Part shown: piece after piece, positions 8,201-11,721 of the stretch
Numbering within the stretch: position 1 is the first letter of the stretch
Layout: each line of letters opens with the position of its first letter
DNA from: Methanobacteriota archaeon
GTDB lineage: Archaea > Thermoplasmatota > Poseidoniia > Poseidoniales > Thalassarchaeaceae
Assembly: GCA_002685895.1 (NCBI GenBank)
Contig: NYYK01000069.1
Location: forward strand, 3,080 to 14,800
Length of the DNA stretch: 11,721 nucleotides
Direction: 5' to 3'
Translations under genes and position numbers: made by a program
The notes under the pieces: generated by a model
The model's database searches: none
What the model was told of the DNA's origin: nothing
The model's input: only the letters and a program-made list of their open reading frames with translations

Positions 8201-10182
8201 GTCTCTTCTGTGATTCTGGTGTATTTTCAACAACTGGTTCACTAGAACCGATGGCATCTCCTGATGGAAGCCTATACCAATTCATGGAGTGGTTGGATGG
8301 AACCAACAATGAACTACACATCCATTCTTACGAATTGATGAGTGAAGATATTATTGAGAAATTGATTCAACTTTCGCAAGCCGATGTCAATGTTACCGTT
8401 ATCGTTGAAGAAGATCCCGTGGAAGAAAGTGAGGACTTGATGAAAGTCCGTGGCATGGCCTACGAGATGCACACTGCTGGAATCAATGTCTATTGGATGG
8501 GTACTCCGCGTGGGGATGATGCGCCACCAGCACCATACCAATACATCCACAGCAAGGTGGGAGTAAGGGATGGAGATTCGGTCTGGATTGGTTCAGGCAA
8601 TGTGAAAACATCAACTTTCCCTCCATCAAACTGGTCATCGAACCGTGACTGGGGGTTGATAATCCACTCTGAAGATGTTGCACAATTATTCCTCACCAGA
8701 ATGACTTGGGATGAAAATGAGAGCCATAAACATCTGATTCCATACGATCCAAACGAGCCTACGACTGGAAAGCCAATCGGATGGACTTCCTATGGCCCAA
8801 CTGGGCTCGACCCACTACCCCCATCACAACCAATACCCACAATAACTGGCGATTTCTCTGGTCAAGTCTTCACCTGCCCAGATGATTGTATCACAGGAAT
8901 CATTGCACTTCTTGACTCCGCAGATACCAGTATTGAACTGTCTCTACAAGGTTTTGACATGGGGTGGCACTGGGGCTTTGGTGATGAAAATCCCCTTGTT
9001 CATGCGATCGAGCGGGCTCTACAGCGTGGAGTCGCTGTCAGATTACTCATTAACGGATACTATGTCTCATACAGTAGTGATATTCGAGAGACTGTAAACC
9101 ACTTCAACAACCAATGGAATAGAACTGATGGCTATGATGCGACTGCAATTCTGATGGCACCAGCCGAAAGAATAGTCAAACTCCACAACAAGGGTGTTAT
9201 TGTTGATGGCGAGTCAGTTCTAATCTCCTCTATCAATTGGAATTCAAATGCTATTCTGCGTAATCGAGAAATGGGCGTTGTAATCCACAACTCAGAACTA
9301 GCACAGTGGTATCTAAACTCATTCGAAGAAGATTGGAACCGCATTGATGACTTCACAGATACTGATGGCGACAATATGCCAGACGCATGGGAAATCGCAA
9401 ATGGACTCAATCGCACTTCATCGATAGTACCGGGTAGTTCCATACCGGAGCAATCTCATGACTTTGATGGTGATGGACTTGACAACTTGAGAGAAATGAA
9501 TGTCAGTGCCGACCCAAACAAAGCAGACACTGATGATGACTGCTTGAATGACCTAGATGAGTTGATGTTTGCAACTCTAACTGGAATTTCATCTAGTGAC
9601 GCAATCCATTTCGCCGATGCCGATAACGATGGTGTTCCTGATGGTGAAGAGACTGATTGTGGAGCAAGCCTTGCTGGAAATGGTGAGGGAGGCGGTGACG
9701 TTGAAGATAATGTCAACACAACAGGACCTAAAATCCCAGAAGCCGATGATCCACTCGATTCCACCGCTGCCAGAGTTCTACTGGGCATCGTAGGGGTGGC
9801 AATGATTGCACTTGTTATTGCACTAATTGCAGTATTACTAGGTGGCCGAGAACATGCCAAGGGCGTTGTTACGGACGACCTGTTGGATATCTCATCCATG
9901 GGACAAGATGCTGCATTTGACGCAGACGAAACGGAGCAGACTGAAACCACTCAAGACACCGATGGGGCCGATGTTCCGGTATTAGATGGGTCAAAACTAG
10001 ATGAGCCGAAGATACTCTCTAGCCGCGACAATACCGTCGGACGACATGATGGGGTTCACGGAGCACCACTCCTAGATGGTTCCCAATTCGGAGAATGGAC
10101 TCCCCAACAAGTACAGGACGCGCTCAATGCTGGTTGGACTGTCGAGCAACTGCGAGAATACTACGATAACGAAAACCAGTAG
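5230..10182 (+). CDS. Giant surface protein: six lamin-tail-like domains, two PLD (HKD) halves, Ca-binding repeats, membrane anchor
   Basis: This is a 1650-residue predicted cell-surface phosphodiesterase. Domains in order: signal peptide (about 1-24, cleaved near residues 20-36). Six lamin-tail-like (LTD) domains begin near residues 45, 214, 362, 513, 664 and 826. Each opens with a SE-hydrophobic strand, then G-E/D-W-x-E-I and a L-x-G/R-W strand, and the first five end in a TPGxxN-like linker. The phospholipase D region spans about 1015-1370, with HKD motif 1 at H1107, K1109, D1114 (followed by GSGN) and motif 2 at H1319, K1321, D1326 (followed by SSINWN). Asp-rich thrombospondin-3/EF-like calcium loops start at D1377, D1411, D1433 and D1463. 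One membrane helix lies at about 1516-1539, then a roughly 110-residue acidic tail ending in a WTxxQ...GWTxxQL segment (1622-1650). Both HKD motifs are intact, so activity on DNA, RNA or phospholipid is plausible; the substrate cannot be read. LTD1 carries CSGTLC and CGFC cysteines, possibly disulfides. Confidence 0.88.
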   Translation: MRREYFIPILILILMLLSPQFAMLGPAEESADAGAKSSACSGTLCLSELFVNAVGSETDAVGPSDWTTGEWVEIHNSGTSSVDLTGWYLHDHYGNSNRQLDISITSSPVTVVWPQNAQNLILGAGDYMVVARNGDGSSCGFCMTNGQGIVELHDSSGTNVHEATWSTSVSQGVSLIQDTSSATTDWQPANSLTPGQANSGGGSSSGPTWNTSDLRVSEVLADAWPSSDNSTYPGGEWVEIENTGISTINLSGWSVKDITGNTLNLNATHLVDYAISDSIAPGEHRVVATNGFKSYGVFNNGGDSAFLVNPAGEYVSAANYSNNGEIGHSFVPPPIGSGYWTTALFPTPGDTNALSVNGSSLVRINEVMVNATNSGQAYPEGEWIELSHRGGNPSIDVTGWRIVTGTGQYLPLDAGFADRDSGAGSMIEAGSYVVLTVPTPAELFVNTDTVSLLDENGVIVDSVLWSANPGNNKTVVPTDPDLSSQTLMTSSWSTPASANPNQIESSVNESAEFRISEIMPDPIGSDSNHYPEGEWVEIVNVGNNTTSFQGWKIRAEGGGSLTLNSQTIPGMNESDPSEWELDSGEYLAVWKNGTSMTMKNSGSIVSLVNPSGELTQTITYTLTPENATLVEGFDDTGSWVPSPYPTPGEENPEFEDPYTGSTGLVVSEVMPQCTAGNLDIDGDWLEIHNPTNADINLSRWMIASHNQTGSLDHVLVLRDTYLRHYDDNGVVWQNQPANWWRLGPGQYAVIIPENNALLSNFNEAIDLRDPNGDIRQEIIWSSSENCRSMEGDAGAWSEPWLNSMWPTPGQENPSPSPWDENDPVWFTRIMPGQVHNRDNEFIEITNMGNSILNLAGWQLVRTKSDGSTNSAIFSTLILQPNEAIVLSQAADNLSEDGAINAVDMDEVMDYTLWMYDSGSSMQLVSPNGVIADTVVYAGGTTNVTGWSGPAITTPPANFQGLIFMRGDGCNVMDDTNTSADWEIKWIRLGASLFCDSGVFSTTGSLEPMASPDGSLYQFMEWLDGTNNELHIHSYELMSEDIIEKLIQLSQADVNVTVIVEEDPVEESEDLMKVRGMAYEMHTAGINVYWMGTPRGDDAPPAPYQYIHSKVGVRDGDSVWIGSGNVKTSTFPPSNWSSNRDWGLIIHSEDVAQLFLTRMTWDENESHKHLIPYDPNEPTTGKPIGWTSYGPTGLDPLPPSQPIPTITGDFSGQVFTCPDDCITGIIALLDSADTSIELSLQGFDMGWHWGFGDENPLVHAIERALQRGVAVRLLINGYYVSYSSDIRETVNHFNNQWNRTDGYDATAILMAPAERIVKLHNKGVIVDGESVLISSINWNSNAILRNREMGVVIHNSELAQWYLNSFEEDWNRIDDFTDTDGDNMPDAWEIANGLNRTSSIVPGSSIPEQSHDFDGDGLDNLREMNVSADPNKADTDDDCLNDLDELMFATLTGISSSDAIHFADADNDGVPDGEETDCGASLAGNGEGGGDVEDNVNTTGPKIPEADDPLDSTAARVLLGIVGVAMIALVIALIAVLLGGREHAKGVVTDDLLDISSMGQDAAFDADETEQTETTQDTDGADVPVLDGSKLDEPKILSSRDNTVGRHDGVHGAPLLDGSQFGEWTPQQVQDALNAGWTVEQLREYYDNENQ

Positions 10183-10209
10183 ATAAGATGCAAGAGTACT
10201 AGATTGCCA

Positions 10210-10214
10210 AGGAG
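10210..10214 (+). promoter_or_regulatory. Shine-Dalgarno site of the phosphorylase gene
   Basis: AGGAG, extended by a purine run (GAGGGGGAAGA), precedes ATG 10225 by ten bases. It argues against the in-frame TTG at 10204, which lies upstream of it and would add seven non-conserved residues. Confidence 0.55.
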
Positions 10215-10224
10215 AGGGGGAAGA

Positions 10225-11499
10225 ATGACCTCGGATATCCAAAGCACCGTCGATGGTATAGTGGATGGTTCACTATCTGATAAACAGGTAGAAGATTGGC
10301 TTCGAGTTGTGTTTGAAAATGGCCTATCAGAAGAAGAAACAGTAGAACTAACTCACGCTATGCTACACTCAGGGATGGTCATGCAGTGGCCTGAAGAGTT
10401 AGCACATCTAGTTGTTGACAAGCATAGCACGGGGGGGGTTGGAGACAAGGTTTCACTACCTCTTGCACCTGCTCTAGCTGCTTGTGGAGCAAAGGTTCCG
10501 ATGATCTCTGGTCGTGGACTTGGATTTACTGGTGGAACACTCGATAAACTCGAATCACTCCCTGGCTATACTGTTGGACTCACACCTGATGAGTTGCGAA
10601 CTCAAATTGATGAGGTGGGATGTGTCATCGCTGGACAAACCGGTGACATTGCTCCCGCTGACAAGCGTATGTATGCTATTCGTGATGTGACTGGATTGAT
10701 TGCCTCAGTCCCACTTGTTACTGGTTCAATTCTCTCAAAGAAGGCTGCGGCAGGGCTATCTGCGCTGGTGATGGACATCAAGGTTGGTAGGGCTGCCTTC
10801 ATGAAGAATGAGGCGGATGCTAGAGAACTCGCAAACAGCATGGCTTCTACCGGTGAAGGTTTGGGCATGAAAACATCTGTTACGCTAACTGAAATGGATA
10901 CCCCAATTGGTTACGCTATTGGTAACTCTCTTGAGATTCTTGAATCAGTTGAGACACTCAGAGGATGTGGCCCTTCTGACCTTGAGGAGTTAGTCTGTGT
11001 GCAAGCAGGTATTCTTCTAGCAGCAGCGGGACTTGCTGAAAATGAGGAGGATGGCGCATTAGCAATTCATGATTCCTTGCATGATGGTAGCGCACTTGCC
11101 AAATTTGAGCAGATGTGTATCTCTCAAGGAGTATCTGCTGATGTGTTTGCTAACGAACACTCTCTATTGCACGCTCTTGGACTACTGGATCCCAACCTAA
11201 ACACCACCGAGGTATGCGCCACAGAGTCTGGCTATATTTCAGATATTGATGCCCTCTCACTAGCAACAGTTTCATCAGAACTCGGTGCTGGCAGAAGAGA
11301 AATCAACGATGTCCTCGACATGGCAGTTGGGTTATTGCTCGATGCTCATGTGGGTTCTCATGTTGAAGAGGGCGCAGGGTGGGTTACTGTCTATCATCGA
11401 GGAAAACTAAGTAATGACCACCTTGATAGAATCAAGGACTGTCTGACCATTACTGATAATCAAGTAGATGCAAGAAGCCGAATCATCGACATTCTCTAA
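10225..11499 (+). CDS. deoA: Pyrimidine-nucleoside / thymidine phosphorylase
   Basis: This 424-residue cytoplasmic enzyme is predicted to catalyse phosphorolysis of thymidine, deoxyuridine or uridine to the base and (deoxy)ribose-1-phosphate. It matches the bacterial DeoA/PyNP family over its full length. The phosphate-binding loop KHSTGGVGDK is at 66-75 and RGLGFTGGTLDKLES at 97-111. QTGDIAPADK is at 138-147, with the base-contacting R153 in YAIRDVT and S168/K172 in the SILSKK segment. GYAIGNSLE is at 229-237 and GAGR at 354-357. Wording such as QTGDIAPADK and PIGYAIGN resembles Firmicutes PyNP more than E. coli DeoA. It lacks the roughly 80-residue N-terminal extension of archaeal AMP phosphorylase. 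One oddity is KVGRAAFM at 186-193, where the family has KVGSGAFM or KTGAGAFM. It follows the PLD protein after 42 bp, so cotranscription is possible. Strict thymidine versus broad pyrimidine specificity cannot be settled here. Confidence 0.88.
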   Translation: MTSDIQSTVDGIVDGSLSDKQVEDWLRVVFENGLSEEETVELTHAMLHSGMVMQWPEELAHLVVDKHSTGGVGDKVSLPLAPALAACGAKVPMISGRGLGFTGGTLDKLESLPGYTVGLTPDELRTQIDEVGCVIAGQTGDIAPADKRMYAIRDVTGLIASVPLVTGSILSKKAAAGLSALVMDIKVGRAAFMKNEADARELANSMASTGEGLGMKTSVTLTEMDTPIGYAIGNSLEILESVETLRGCGPSDLEELVCVQAGILLAAAGLAENEEDGALAIHDSLHDGSALAKFEQMCISQGVSADVFANEHSLLHALGLLDPNLNTTEVCATESGYISDIDALSLATVSSELGAGRREINDVLDMAVGLLLDAHVGSHVEEGAGWVTVYHRGKLSNDHLDRIKDCLTITDNQVDARSRIIDIL

Positions 11500-11721
11500 T
11501 CAAGGATATGCTGGTCCTGGCTCAAAGCAGTACTGTACTGTTTGATGCTCGCCCTTGAGAGCTCGCACATCGGCCTTGACCGAAGCAGGCTCCTCACATT
11601 TGAGTAGGACACGCGCATATAGCGAAGCGACATCCTTCATCTGGTCAATACCCATTCCAACTCGGGTTAATTCCTGCACACCGAGCCTCAATCCCGAAGG
11701 CGTCATCGCCTTGGTGTCACC
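11500..11721 (-). CDS. glyA: Serine hydroxymethyltransferase, C-terminal end (5' partial)
   Basis: The last 73 codons are present; the gene continues past the window on the minus strand. The segment TPSGLRLGVQELTRVGM (residues 7-23 of the fragment) is the SHMT C-terminal signature. Its Arg belongs to the (S)G-[IL]-R-L-G motif that binds the substrate carboxylate. The wording, with Q-E-L-T-R rather than bacterial P-A-V-T-T-R, resembles archaeal SHMTs. DQMKDVASLYARVLL follows, as in the terminal helix of the family. The enzyme uses PLP to interconvert serine and glycine while loading the one-carbon carrier. The downstream tail, including a C-E-E and a Y-C-F-E-P-G-P-A-Y-P end, is less conserved. 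The TGA stop directly abuts the TAA of the convergent phosphorylase gene. Confidence 0.85.
   Translation of the reverse strand, partial: GDTKAMTPSGLRLGVQELTRVGMGIDQMKDVASLYARVLLKCEEPASVKADVRALKGEHQTVQYCFEPGPAYP

Noticed and set aside
9456..9950. 164-residue open frame on the minus strand
   Set aside because: It is a shadow of the Asp-rich and membrane-anchor part of the giant gene; its Ser/Pro-rich composition is what antisense reading of Asp/Gly codons produces.
9772..10182. Archaeosortase (PGF-CTERM type) anchoring of the giant protein
   Set aside because: There is no PGF motif, and about 110 residues follow the membrane helix, which fits a permanent transmembrane anchor with a cytoplasmic tail.

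Overview
The window most likely comes from a marine planktonic euryarchaeon of the Marine Group II / Poseidoniia type. This is an inference from gene content and style; no rRNA or other marker gene is present. Supporting signs are an archaeal-type glyA end, a stand-alone archaeal TctA-family (COG1784-like) permease, GGTGAT-type Shine-Dalgarno sites, very tight gene packing, and several large N-glycosylation-sequon-rich surface proteins.

Layout. Bases 1-357 (+) are the 3' end of a membrane-anchored surface protein. It converges on, and overlaps by its stop codon, a secreted or anchored protein on the minus strand (354-1769). After a 107-bp divergent intergenic region, four genes run on the plus strand: an exported protein built of tandem OB-fold-like domains (1877-3421); a polytopic TctA-family permease with a large soluble insertion (3443-5155); a 1650-residue ectoprotein with six lamin-tail-like domains, two phospholipase-D (HKD) halves, calcium-binding Asp-rich repeats, one membrane anchor and a cytoplasmic tail (5230-10182); and a pyrimidine-nucleoside/thymidine phosphorylase (10225-11499). 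The window closes with the C-terminal end of serine hydroxymethyltransferase on the minus strand, whose stop codon abuts the phosphorylase stop with no gap.

How the genes may work together. The plus-strand genes suggest, but do not prove, a surface system for using external nucleic acid or phosphodiester polymers. It would combine an exported OB-fold binding protein, a multipass permease, a cell-surface PLD-type phosphodiesterase on lamin-tail modules, and a cytoplasmic nucleoside phosphorylase releasing base and (deoxy)ribose-1-phosphate. The two closest genes, OB-fold protein and permease (21-bp gap, strong SD), are very likely cotranscribed. A 62-bp spacer with nested inverted repeats separates the permease from the giant gene, so a separate transcript is possible there.

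No tRNA, rRNA, CRISPR array, insertion sequence or attachment site was seen.
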